This document shows positions 1 to 11,795 of a DNA stretch of 64,000 bases, piece after piece. The notes beneath the pieces are model-generated. The model was not told where the DNA came from, made no database searches, and saw nothing but the letters and a program-made list of their open reading frames with translations. Each line of letters opens with the position of its first letter. Position 1 is the stretch's first letter. The position numbers and the translations under genes are program-made. This stretch comes from Ascidia mentula (lineage: Eukaryota; Chordata; Ascidiacea; Phlebobranchia; Ascidiidae): the NCBI GenBank assembly GCA_947561715.1, contig OX387197.1:22904266-22968265 (forward strand). Direction: 5' to 3'.

Positions 1-483
1 AAATCCACATTAAACAACATTTCCACAATAAACTATATGACGTATGCGTTTGGTAGTAATAAATGTTCCATTAGTTTGAATATTTTATCGTATGGACAAA
101 ACGTCTCTATTGTGACAGTATTAATAGCATGATGTGTGACTCAGTGACACGGAGCAATAACGTGTAGGCCATTAATGTCGCAACGGAGGTGGAGTTGATT
201 GGATCACAGGTTGTAACGAAAGTTGCTCACGTGCAAATGACGAAACCATATGCAGGAATGTACATATTTTTGTGAGCTGTAATAGATTTATGACATACAT
301 GTTCGAGCAGATGGTACAATTTCACTCCACTCGTATTGTTAGTAAGGCAGTGAATAAATAATCTTTCCCAAATTGATTTATTGTCAACCATGTGGGAGTA
401 TATCAACCTAGTCTATGTTACAATACGAGTTCAAAAGTTTTAAACAACAAACGATTACTTGGTTGATAAACTCTTCTTCGCAA
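1..483. other. Stretch with no recognisable gene
   Basis: AT-rich sequence upstream of the first lectin relic. No open frame with lectin, tail or transmembrane character was found on either strand. It may hold the 3' flank of a gene outside the window. Confidence 0.5.
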
Positions 484-960
484 TGGAGCAAAAATATGGA
501 CTGCCTGGTTTCCTGTTTCGTTATGAGCGCCAAAGCTTAAACCTGGATCCAGTTAAAAGGTGATGAGTATTAGATCGAATACAGTGCAGTCAGTTCTTAT
601 TGACACTCAAAGTGGATGTGCTCCAATAAATGCTAATGTAGAAACTGTTTAATGTAGAAAAAATTAAGTGCAACCGGTAGCATTTCAATTTCGGTAAGGG
701 TGGAAACTGCTAATACAAATAAGATATGCAACTTTATGCTGGATCAGATTTCCAATAATGTGTGTCGCCAAAACTTTCTCTGATTCTTTTACGTCGGTGC
801 TACGAGATTCATTGGCACCAACAGATTTCAGTAGACAGACGGGACAAGTGATGATGTAGCACAGTGTAGTTGCGGAAAGCGGAAGCAACCAACACTGGAG
901 GAAACAAGTGATAGTGGCTTGGGTTTAAAAACTTGTATGTTGCATGGTTTCTAAAGACCT
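484..960 (+). pseudogene. Decayed C-type lectin receptor gene (both CTLD exons)
   Basis: Positions 484-680 resemble the first CTLD exon of the neighbouring genes (signal peptide, EYxIEYSAVSS region, SGC cysteine) but carry in-frame stops and an altered core. Positions 790-945 resemble the second CTLD exon (YIGATR, FQWTDGTS and NNTGGN regions) and are also broken; the conserved NEDC cysteine cannot be read. No matching stalk, TM or tail exon was found before gene A starts. It is most like genes A and J. A dead host gene copy, not an element. Confidence 0.75.
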
Positions 961-2186
961 TTCCAAAGATAAATATATGTTGCCGTGTAAACAAAACTAT
1001 TGTTAATTCCTGCTAACAATATTAACAACAGTTTTCCAAGTTTTTCAACTGGACATTTGGAACAACGCATACATGTGGTTACCAAACAAAGTAGGTTTAT
1101 TTGGCAAATAAAGAAAATAAGCACTTAAAACTGAACAATTTCAGCTTTCCTTCACTGCGATCAAGCTATCTTTATAGTAATGTAGTGTTGAGAGTATTTT
1201 CAACCTATATGCCGGAAACAGCAGTGTCCTACACGCAAGTGATAACATACAGAGCTGGTAGGCCGTACACTGACAATAGATGCCTTAATGTAGACGGAAG
1301 TTGAATGATTGAAAGTTGTTGCACTATCTCATGTATTGCGTTAGTCTGTTTTCTGCCATGAAATTGTATCGCAAATCTGGACACTACGTTTATTCAGGGT
1401 GTTTGTAGAGTTACCTTGAAGTAACATTGCTTTTATAGTTTATCACCCGCATATTTTAGGCATATAACGACTTTCTGTGAAATGTAAATGCAGGTGACAC
1501 ACAGACCAGGTTCATGTGGTTAAGTAGGATAAAACATATTGGTGTTGTTGTGTTCTCCAGTTTTTGTGTTGTCAACAGTAGTGTGCCAATGCCTGCACAA
1601 TGGCGCTTGATCCCGCCTAGCCAGTTTGTATATGGGATTTTGTATAAAGCTGGCAAGTCGTTTACAGTGATGAACTAAAGGAAATTGGCAGTGATGTGCT
1701 ATAGATTATTTTAAACTTTATTAAAGCACCAGCACTTTACAAAAGATAAGCAATAAGACAGATATAAAAGTGTGTCACAAAAGGAATCCGTTCAGCATAC
1801 AAAAAAATAATAAAGAGGAAATTAGTGCAATAAATGAAGGTCTTGTTGTTGTGCGTAAATTAGGTGTTGTTTTTTTGTATTTTGGCCTGGTTAAGATATA
1901 ATTGGAACTATGTGACAGTTAAAGTGTCATGTCAAAACCTTGTGCATCCACCTCCACTTCCACAGCGTAACCGCTATACTTTCGCGGGGCTGTATGGTGT
2001 AACGTTATCTCTCCATATATAGTTATAAATATGACGTTTGCTCAAGCAGGTGTCACGTGTTTACCACGTCATGGCAAAATTTGACTTAAAGATACTTTCA
2101 CGTGGGTGGAAGTTAGTGCTATGCAAGTTTTGTCACCATTGTTTTACATTACCCTTTCAACAGTAATGAATCAACAAGTTCTAGTA
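961..2186. other. Intergenic stretch upstream of receptor A
   Basis: No lectin exon is visible. An open frame at about 1101-1304 ends in a short segment with SYTQV and a second tyrosine, which could be the tail of the preceding pseudogene but is too short to call. TATA-like runs occur near 2012-2030, about 160 bases before the chosen start of A, and could be the promoter of A. Confidence 0.35.
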
Positions 2187-5100
2187 ATGGAATTAGCTGT
2201 AGTTGTGATTTTTGTTCTTGAAATTTTGAGCCTAAAAGTTGGTGGTCAATCGTGGCAACAGTTTCAAAGTGAAGAGTATTACATTGAATACAATGCAGTC
2301 AGTTCTTATGCTCAAGCTCAAAGTGGATGTGCTGCAAGAAATGCTACTGTAGCAAATGTTAAAACATCTCAAGTGTTCAACTTCCTTATTGGACAGATAA
2401 GTGTAACAGGTAGATCTACGCGAAATCAAAAAAAATTAATATACAATTTTTGAAATATTAAAATTGTGTTTGCAGAATAATAAACTAATTTGGATCAGTT
2501 AGAACCAAGGTCCCCTGACAGGTTGTCGATCGCGCACCGTATTACCATATGTATTTCTGTGTTAAGTCAACACAGCGATCTTGCAAACAGTTTGTTCAAA
2601 AATAGAAACAAAAAAAGCGGTGTAGGTACGTATCAGGAAGTTCAAAAAATAGAAAGTATGAAATGGCTGGTCTTCAAAATAACGAAAAAATTTTAAAAAA
2701 ATTTTGATCAAACTAAACAGGACTGGGATGCTAAATCTAAAGGTGGGACTTTCAAAAAAACCTCTGGCTATGACACCGATGTGAGCGCTCGAACTCGGCA
2801 GAAGCAACTCGAAGCAAAAAATTATTTGGCAGAACAGATGGGCCGAGCCCTATTTAGTTTAATCAAATTTTTATTGATATTTTTTCGTTATTTTAAAGAC
2901 TGACCATTTTATACTTTTTATTTTTTAAACTTCCGTACGTACCTACGCCGCGTTTCGCGTTAAGAAACTGATGATACCTTTAGGCGAAATATTTTTTTCT
3001 AAACCTGAGTTGTTTGCAAGATCGCTGTGTTGAACTATACATACAAATACACTTGAAAGATTAAAATTTTGTTTTTATAATGTTTTGAGATTGAATCAAT
3101 ATTACCTAATTATGATAATTATCTATGTAAATAATAATTATCTATGTAAATAAATTTACTTGAAAAACGACACTAATATCTCAAAATAATGTAAACATTT
3201 TGTACAACAGACGTTCCCTACTCGTTTTACATTGGTGCTACGAGAGTCACAGACACCAACAAGTTTCAGTGGACAGATGGAACGAGTGTTGATGTAGCAC
3301 AGTGGGGTGGCGGTGTAGGGGAACCAAACAACTCTGGAGGAAATGAGGATTGTGTGATAATGGGTTGGGTTTATCAACTTGATTCAACATTTAGATGGAG
3401 AGATGTTCCCTGTTCATATTCCTCAAGATATATTTGTCAAAAAACTAAGATAAGTACGAGAACCTGTGTGACATGTTGCACCGATAATTATAACTTATTT
3501 CTTTTTGAATGATATATTGTGTCATCAACACCAAAAGATCCAAAGCAAACTTATTTATTAAATTTACGCTTATTTTTATGTCACTTTTGTACAGATTCTT
3601 GGTTTAATTTGCTGATTAATAAAGCATTATATTATTCATATGAATTGTTTCAGTTAAAACCCAAGTCTGCTTTTCGTTTAGCGACAACACAATCCATTAC
3701 AACCATTACAACACCGAAAAGCACCGCGGCTGAACTACTATCAACAGCCATGAAACTTTCTACTTCCATTAACAGTACGTTTAAAATGCAAAATATGGTT
3801 TGTTCTACAATCGTTTTTCTGAGGATGACGTTTTTTCCAATCTATCTGGCAAACTCGAGTTAACTGTTTTTCGACCCGCGTTGCCTTTTTTAAGCGCGGG
3901 ATACGCTTGGATCAAATCGGTATAATTTATCAAAGGCCCACCTAAACGATTTTACTGTACGTAAATTATCATGTACCTGCAGCGAAGTCAGTACGTTCAA
4001 AACGGTGATAGCGTATATATATTTTTGCAAAATAGTCACAGATGACGCAACGACAATCCTGAATGCACAAAACGAAAACAGTGCTGGAGCGACTAGTTCA
4101 CCAGTGGTTAATTCGCAGACAGAACTCGCAACAGATAAATTCGCAACAGGTAATTTATCACTTATAAAACATGTGACGCATCAGTTGAATAACTTGACAA
4201 TAGTTTTTCATTACCTTTGTTTAAAAAAACAGCCACATATGTTGCGACGACAAACCTGAATGCACGAAACGAAAACAATACCGGAGCGACTAGTTCACCA
4301 GCGGTTAATACGCAGACAAAACGGGTTACAGATAACGTTGCAACAGGTAATTCATCACTTATAACATATGTGTTGCATCAGTTCAATAACTTGACAATAG
4401 TTTTTTATTACCTTTGTTCATACACTTCAACATAAATAAATATATTTATATTTATACAGATACAAACATGATTCCGGAAACAAAACCACAAAATCACTTC
4501 CTCCATACAACGAGGGAAGAGCAAGGTACAATGTTGTGCTTTACAAAAATATTATAATAGTAATAATAAGAAAGAAGAGATTAGAACATATTTTTCGTAG
4601 ACCCTTTCTACACCATCCTTGTCCTCGAAACAGCGAAACTCAATTCGACATTGGAACAGACAACTAGTAACAACATGCCTGCAGGTATATTCTTGCAACT
4701 TATTATTGTTGTTCTCAATCGTGTACTTCAAGATTTGTTATTGGGCTTTTTATACTGTTTTTAACAGAATCATCCTTTTCGACATTTGTCCTTAACACAT
4801 ATCAGCCCAATGGCGAAACTACGACATTGGAACAAACAACAACACAAAGTATTTTAAGTATACAGAAATTTCGTATAAAAAATAGCTTTAAAGTACATTG
4901 ATGTTTGTTTACCAATGTGATCAGATTTGACAGCGTTAAAAATTAACGTAAAACTCATGGACATTCATACTGAGAAACTTTATAATACAGACCAAGACAT
5001 GATCACAGAACTGTTGCCAATCATCATAGCAGCCTCTGGTGGGTGTGTTGTTGCTGTGGTAATAGTCACTATCGTCCTGTTAGTTCGAAGGTGTAGGAGG

Positions 5101-5950
5101 TAAGAGTGTACACAGTGGAAACTTTTACAACACACGGTAAATTATTCGTTTTAGGTTGAAAAAAGCCAACATTTCTGGTGACGCTCAACATTCAGCCGAA
5201 AATGGTACAAGCATCTTGTTTGCTGGTATTTGCTGGCGTAACATTAGATTTTTGCAGATTTTTTTGCAATTTCGTGACAAGTTATTTAAAACGTTGAATA
5301 GTTTGGTTGCATTTAATGTTCATTAAATTTCTTCAGGTTTAGGAAATCGCGACTGCAAACCACAATCAGTTGACAATCCGCTGTACGTTACACAACAAGA
5401 AACTGCGTTCACGCAAGCGGAGGCGGCCAGCAGTCCAACAGACAACAACCACACGTACAGCGAAGTGAAAGAGGCCCACCAAACACCAGCAGAAACACTG
5501 AATCAGCCCAACGTAGGCAAAAGCCACTATGATGATGTCAAACCTCCTATGAAAGCGCACAGTTCTATACCACCCAAACAAAACGGAAATCAACCCATGT
5601 CTACTAAAAACGTTGCTAAATTGCAACATCAGAATCCTACAAATGACGACATGAACCCGTACGATGAGGTGAAACCACCGATACGAGCAGTTGTTGATGT
5701 CGACTTGTACGACCAGATCCAGAACACAGTGGAAGGCGAAGCTATGTACAGCGTTGTTGATAAATCAGGTGTAAAAAATGCAATGGAAGGCCATCAAGTT
5801 GAATCTGTTTACCTCTCAATGGCTCCACAGGTTGCAAAAAAAGAAAAATTCAAGGAAAGTAAAATACATGCTGGCAATGTCGAGGAAAGTGATGACGATG
5901 AAAATATTGCCGAGTTGTATTCTGTGGTTAACAAAAGCAAGGGTATCTAG
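2187..5950 (+). CDS. Receptor A: C-type lectin-like transmembrane receptor with long tyrosine-motif tail
   Basis: Predicted 596-residue type I membrane protein. Exons: 2187-2409, 3211-3453, 3682-3774, 4036-4149, 4233-4346, 4460-4525, 4601-4684, 4768-4848, 4991-5099, 5155-5204, 5337-5950. Signal peptide at about 1-21; the start at 2187 is preferred over upstream ATGs (2106, 2166) because it places the mature WxxF segment exactly as in receptor B. CTLD about 22-155 with the four short-form cysteines, WTDGT and EPNN; the usual WND is WRD, so calcium binding is doubtful. Stalk about 156-339 is Thr/Ser-rich and contains two duplicated 38-codon exons. TM about 345-370 is followed by RRCRR. The tail carries eight tyrosines in YxxV/I/M-like contexts (NPLYVT, TYSEV, YDDV, YDEV, YDQI, YSVV, SVYLSM, ELYSVV). 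Likely a cell-surface recognition receptor signalling through SH2 proteins; ligand unknown. The CTLD-exon donor near 3454 is the least certain junction. Confidence 0.82.
2567..3033. mobile_element. MITE-like element with long inverted repeats, in intron 1 of receptor A
   Basis: A 22-bp terminal sequence at 2567-2588 (TCAACACAGCGATCTTGCAA...) is repeated as an exact reverse complement at 3012-3033. Inside, roughly 100-130 bp on each side are also mutually inverted with mismatches (the segments around 2618-2710 and 2860-2955). There is no transposase frame. The structure is that of a non-autonomous DNA transposon or foldback element; target duplications were not recognised, and weaker inverted similarity outside the 22-mers means the true ends may lie slightly further out. 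Confidence 0.75.
4036..4346 (+). repeat. Tandemly duplicated stalk exon within receptor A
   Basis: Two 114-base exons, 4036-4149 and 4233-4346, plus the intron between and after them, repeat with a 197-base period. Both encode Thr/Asn-rich stalk (NARNENN and ATSSPxVN type segments). Receptor B has a single copy (10152-10262, 111 bases). Symmetrical phase 1 lets copies be gained or lost without breaking frame. Confidence 0.85.
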
Positions 5951-7114
5951 AAAACTGAAAATTCAGCAAGTAGAACATTTGGTAAACATAAATATTCACA
6001 GATCGAATGTAAATATTTGTTCCAGATTGTAATGGTAGTGACAACAATTACTATATTTGTCATGAACTGTGTTTATTCGTGAATTTTAATTTTTTATTTA
6101 GAGATATTTGTGTTGAATTCCGCAGCGTGCTAGCAGGATTTCCCAAACGGTTTTGGCCGCGGACCACAACATGTTTTTTTTTCTCGGCCCCCTAATCTTG
6201 CGTCATATCATTTTTCCCACGTACTCAGTGGAAAATATTACCAAACAATATCAACAGTAACGAATCATGTTTATTTACGGAGCTATATTGTGCCAGACAA
6301 ACTCTTCAGTCCGAGTACGTCACAGACGCGTAGTAAAATAAGCAATTGTGAACAACGTTGAAATCGTAAGATACAAAAATAGTGTAAGAACCATTAAAAA
6401 CTGGAGTAATTGTCCTCTATACGATTGTACACCTCACTCAAGTTATAAATAATCCGAACCGTCCTTGTTACATCCAACCTTGAACATTGGATCCATGGTG
6501 TTATATTGCGCAATATTGAGTCACATAAACGCAACTAACATTTAGGCTTCTTCTCTTATAAGAGTAAAGATGTTGTTTCGAGTTTTATAAATGTACGTGA
6601 AAACTGTATTGAGTTATATTATTTGCGTTCTGAACCTTATTTTAATCGTTATGTGCGTTTCTATGTATTGCCCTTGATCCAGTTATTACTTATGATTATT
6701 GATGTAACAATACGGATAACAAAGTCGTTATAAACCAAAAAACAAATTTACATTCAGGTGAGAACACTCGGAAACAGAAAAGTCAAAGTTAATATGCAAA
6801 TATTTCTTTCCAACATTTTCCAACATTTATTATTTGTATGCATTTGAACTAGATCGGTAGCTTTCCCACCGTGAACGATATTCGGATAAGCGTCATAGTT
6901 ACAACACTCTTTTGGTCGATTAAGATTTACATTTTACTTCACATTGAAAACCGTGTAAATCAAGGATGGGATAATATTTGGTTCACTTTTGTGCTTAACT
7001 TTTTGTAATTCGGTTTTAGGCAGACAGTTAAATACCAACTATGTGTATTGTTGCAAACTCAAACAAAAACAAAATATCGAGTTTGTTTTACGAAAAAAAC
7101 AAATTATTTCACAG
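5951..7114. other. 3' flank of receptor A, paralogous to the flank of B, with a transposon relic
   Basis: From about 6440 to 6965 the sequence matches the 3' flank of receptor B (about 11965-12485), showing that the A/B duplication included the flank. The A copy contains about 300 extra bases (6124-6439) absent from B. Those begin near 6134 with a sequence typical of hAT-family termini (CAGGATTTCCCAAACGG followed by GGCCGCGGACC). No coding exon was seen. Confidence 0.5.
6134..6439. mobile_element. Probable hAT-like DNA transposon relic
   Basis: Present in the 3' flank of A and absent from the homologous flank of B. The left end resembles the conserved terminus of many hAT elements. No matching right end or clear target duplication was found, so the call rests on that one end and on presence/absence between paralogues. 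Confidence 0.35.
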
Positions 7115-7800
7115 AATCGCAGTAAGAAAGAATTTTCGAAAGGAACCGAATCAACAAAAGAGACAAAATCGACAAAAGTAGCAGAATCAACGAAAGGAAC
7201 AGAGCAGATTAATCCGCTACAACAGAAAGTAAATTCCAATCAATTGGTGAAAAAACCTTCGTAAAAATAGCGACCGAAAAAAAATCAACTTTTTCTGTTT
7301 GACGCATATCACATTCTGAAAGCTAAGTGCAAAAATTATTTTGACCATTTTTTTTACTTTTAGTACCTGTATCTACAACTGTTGTTATACCACCCATCAA
7401 CCGAAAGTAGCTGGAACAGACACATATCGAGTTGTGACAACTTCATCAACTTTTCACATCCAATGCATGATATCATCTCTATTACCAGAAACACACGTTG
7501 TTAAAACGCAAAACAGCGGTATATTTTATGTAGGTGCCTGCACTGTATCAGCAGTTCCTGTACTTTCGTTGATCATCAACTTTGCTAGTTTCTTTGCCGT
7601 ATGTAAACTCCGGCAGTAAGTCATATTCGGTGTACCGGCTAAAACCCAACACAGTCTCACTTAGTTTGGTATCTTGTCCTGCAGAAGATTAAAAATATGT
7701 GACACAAACGCACAAATGAAGATGAAACACGAACAACAGGAAGCATCTTACTGTGAAATATCACAAAGAGCTTCCAGCAATTACGAAAATGTTAAAACAG
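7115..7800 (+). pseudogene. Receptor relic: stalk, transmembrane and tail exons without a lectin domain
   Basis: Candidate stalk exon 7115-7228 (114 bases, the same length as the repeated stalk exon of A) encodes a Lys/Thr/Glu-rich stretch with repeated ESTK. A TM exon ends at 7615 with about 20 apolar residues then CKLR. An exon at 7685-7800 joins it in frame, giving QRLKICDTNAQ, the counterpart of the RRLKKANISGDAQ juxtamembrane segment of A, and then carries YCEI and YENV motifs. No signal peptide or CTLD exon lies between the end of A and this block. It is either a remnant of a deleted receptor or exons used by a neighbouring gene. The juxtamembrane match makes chance unlikely. Confidence 0.5.
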
Positions 7801-8259
7801 GTACACTAGGAATTTCAGTGAAATTTGTTAGGTTTGCAGCAAAACTTTTATTCTTTGTGTATTGCATTTATGCCGCGAAAATGCGCATATGGTATTTTGG
7901 GTTAATCACTTCGCTCTCTCCGACATATGGGTTAATCTCTGACATATGTGAAAATCGGCTTTGGGTTTTAATTTCACATCGACGTTTTTAATAATCTGTC
8001 ATATTCGTATTTTTTCTCATTTCGTTTACATTATAAATACCGCACGGCCTTAAGCTAAGGAGAGAGAACGAGAACAAAGACACTGAGCGAAAAGGTCAAG
8101 TTACGCGCACACTTAGAAACATCGTGGGGAGAAAGCTGCATTGAGTGCTTATGTGTATTGAACAGAGTTTGTAGGTAGAAGTTCTGCATTAAGCAAAAAG
8201 TGTTCTTACAAATGAGTTATTTACTTTTCTATTACAGGTTTGTATTAACCGGGTCGGGT
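7801..8259. other. Upstream region of receptor B
   Basis: No coding exon recognised. A pyrimidine-rich tract ending in AG at about 8235-8237 lies 22 bases before the start codon of B. It could be the acceptor of a 5' UTR intron or of spliced-leader trans-splicing, which is known in ascidians. Confidence 0.35.
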
Positions 8260-11200
8260 ATGAAATCAATGGCAATTTTGAGCTTTGTTTTTTTAATTTT
8301 GGCTTTGGAAGTTAGTGGCCAAACCTGGCACCGGTTTAAAGATTACGAGTATTACATCGAATATAGTGCAGCCAGTTCTTATGCTCAAGCTCAAAGTGCA
8401 TGTGTTGCAAGAAATGCTAATGTGGCAAATGTTAAAACAATTCAAGTATTCAACTTTCTTGTCGGAAAAATAAATGTAACAGGTAAAGATTATTGCAATA
8501 TTACTGAACAGTTTGTTTATAGTCATTTTCAATTTGCACGTTTTTTGTACGTATGATATGTAGTCAGTACAAGCTAGTAAGCCGTAATGATCAGTGAGAT
8601 TCCATAATGACCAGCTGTGGTTTATGTCCAGTTTGGTATCCTGCGAATCGACGTTTACTGCAAAAGTAAAATTCCATGTGTCTGGCTAGTTAACCGACAA
8701 GATCATGCTCGTCACCAACCACACTGATGAGACCTGATAGGTCAAAAAAATGTGTGTTGGTAGTGTTTTGTGAATTCCGAACATTTTATTCGAATTTTAT
8801 CCTTTACCTACAGTACTTTTTACAATTGTTGTTAGGTTTTTTTGACCACAAACAGCTTAATGTGTTGTGTTTTCTACCACTTTTTGCTTCCAAAGAACGA
8901 TCAATGGTTTTGAATGTTATTTTTTGCAGTACAATTGTGCAATAAAGTATATTATTCACGATTTTCTGCAGATAATCCATACTCGTTTTACATCGGTGCT
9001 ACGAGAGTCACAGGAACCAACAATTTTCAGTGGACAGATGGAACAAGCGTCAATGTAGCTCAGTGGAGTACAGGGGAACCAACCCACAAAGGATTAAATG
9101 ATGAGCCAGAGAATTGTGTGATAATGGGCTGGATTTATGAACTTGATTCAACATTGAGATGGAGAGATGTTGCCTGTTCATATACATTAAGATATGTTTG
9201 TCAAAAACTGTGGATAGGTGAGACAATTTTTTGACATGCTGTGTCGATACTATATACTTCATGAAAATTTGAATGAGGTGTGTAGGGACAACAACATCAA
9301 AAGATCCAATAAATCAACTTTTACTATAACTGTAGCGTTTCGGCTCTAGATTTAACTAAGCTGCCTAAAACACCGGCACACGTCAGACTCCAGATCGTGT
9401 AATACAATGAACAGAAAACAAACAGTTACCAACACAGTCGCATGGTGGCACTCATGGGCTAAACGTTTATACATGGGATATCATTGAAACACAAACACTA
9501 CAATAACTATCTTTACTCTGTTTATTAGCAGGAGGTAACAGAGCCATCGCATCCAAAGTAGAACCTATTCACATTTAAAGTTATTCTATAACATTGGAAA
9601 TTCATTTATTCTCGATGTTTAACATTTGACGAACGTTATTTGGTACAGACACTTCTCGCCTCCTGTTCATTACTTATTTACAGATTTTTAGTTTAATTTG
9701 CTGAATACTAAAGCAGCGTAATGAACATATGAAGTTGTTCCACCATAAACAATGTCTGTTTTTCGTTTAACAAAAACAGAATTCACAACAATTCTTACAA
9801 CCCTGAAAAGCACCGCGGTTGAAGCAAAATCCACTGCCATGCGCTCACTTCCTTCTATTATAAAGAGTAAGTTACAAATATAATTTCTTCTACGATTATG
9901 TACGTTCTTTAAACATTAGGATCGGTTCCCCAAAATGGGTAATCTGATTTAGGACCTTTTTCTGGAGACGTTTTTTTCGATGTCTCTAGTGAACATAGGG
10001 TTCCCTTCTTGCCTTTGTCAAATGCCGGGTCGGCATCAAAACGTATAATTTACCAAAGGCCGACATAAACAATTTAGCGGTTGGTAAATGTAAATTACCA
10101 TGTACCTACATCAAAGTAAGTACGTTCAGAACGGTGATAGCGTATAGATAGCCACAGATTTAGCAACAAACCTCAATGCACGAAACGAAAACAATACTAG
10201 AACGACTAGTTCACCAACTGTTGATTTGGAAACAAAACGGTCTACAGATAAATTCGCAACAGGTAATTCACACATTAGTCGCATTTGTTCAATAACCTGA
10301 CTATTTACTTCTCAACATAAATTAAGTACATATTTCAACAGATACAAACATGAATTTGAGCACAGCGCCACTAAATCACTTCCTCCATACAACGAGGGAA
10401 GGGCAAGGTACAATCTATTACCAACATGCGTTTTGTAATAATAAAATAATTACAAGGAAAAGATTGGCATACACATTTTTGTAGGCCCTTCCTACACCAC
10501 ACTAGTCGTCGAATCCGCAAAATTCACTTCGACAATGGAACAGACAACTTCATACAATATGCCGGCAGGTAAATTCTTGCGACCATTTATTGTTGTTCGT
10601 GTACTTAAACATTTGTTAGTAAACATTTTATACTTTTTCAAACAGAATCATCATTTTCGACTTTGGTGTTTGAAACAAATCAGCCCTATGGGGAAAGTAC
10701 GACACGTGAAATAACTTAGTAATTTCTTAGGTTTAAACCACATTGTTTGTTTACCAATGTCTCTGTAATCAAACTTGACATCGTTTAAAATTGACGTAAA
10801 ACTCATGGACATTCATAGTGCTAAACTGTATTATACAGGCCAAGACATAATCACGGAACTGTTGCCAATCATCATAGCAGCCTCTGGTGGGTGTGTTGTT
10901 GCTGTGGTAGTAGTCACTATCGTCCTGTTAGTTCGAAGGTGTAGGAGGTAAGAGTTTACACAGTGGAAACTTTTACAACACACGGTAAATTATTCGTTTC
11001 AGGTTGAAAAAAGCTAACATTCCTGGCGATACTGAACATTCAGCCGAAAATGGTACAAGCATCTTGTTTGGTATTTGCTGGTGTAACATTAGATATTTGC
11101 AGATTTTTTTGCAATTTCGCGACAAGTTACTTAAAACCTGCAAAGGTTGGGATGCATTTAAAGTTCATTTAAATTTTTCAGGTTCAGAAAATCAAGACTG

Positions 11201-11795
11201 TAAACCACAAACAGTTAACAACCCGCTGTACGCTACACAACAAGAAACTGCGTTCACGCAAGCGGAGGCGGCCAGCAGTCCAACAGACAACAACCACACG
11301 TACAGCGAAGTGAAAGAGACCAACCAAACACCAGCAGATTCAATGAATCAGCCCAACGTGGGCAAGAGCCACTATGATGACGTCAAATTACCTATGAAAG
11401 CCCACAGTTCTATACCACCCAAACAAAACGGAAAACAATTCATGTCTACTAAATACGATGTTGAATTGCAACATAAGAATCCTGCAGGTGACGACATGAA
11501 CCCGTACGATGAAGTGAAATCACCGATACCAGCAGTTGTTGATGTCACCTTCTACGACCAGATCCACAATAAAGTGGAAGGAGAAGCTATGTACAGCGTT
11601 GTTGATAAATCAGGTATAAAAAATGCAGAGGAAGACCATCCAGTTGAATCTGTTTATCTCTCAATGGCACCACATGTCCCACAAATAGAAATAAGTCCGG
11701 AAAGTAAAACAGATGTTGGCATTGTCGAGGAAAGTGATGACGATGAAAATATTGCTGAGTTGTATTCTGTGGTTGACAAAAGCAAGGGTATCTAA
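8260..11795 (+). CDS. Receptor B: C-type lectin-like transmembrane receptor, tandem paralogue of A
   Basis: Predicted 549 residues. Exons: 8260-8482, 8972-9217, 9780-9866, 10152-10262, 10342-10407, 10485-10568, 10646-10705, 10839-10947, 11003-11052, 11182-11795. Signal peptide about 1-21, CTLD about 22-156 with the four core cysteines. The sugar-site tripeptide is EPT rather than EPN and the usual WND is WRD, so classical calcium-dependent sugar binding is unlikely. The stalk is about 136 residues, shorter than in A (one copy of the repeated exon). TM and tail closely follow A, with the same eight tyrosine sites (NPLYAT, TYSEV, YDDV, YDEV, FYDQI, YSVV, SVYLSM, ELYSVV). The third exon uses an acceptor shifted relative to A, because the A-type AG is changed here. 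Intron 11053-11181 (129 bases) is open in frame and could be retained. The small stalk exon 10646-10705 is the least certain. Confidence 0.8.

Noticed and set aside
4913-4990. Extra exon before the TM exon of receptor A
   Set aside because: An AG at about 4926 is followed by ATTTGACAG, but including it breaks phase with the TM exon; the acceptor at 4990 fits A and B alike.
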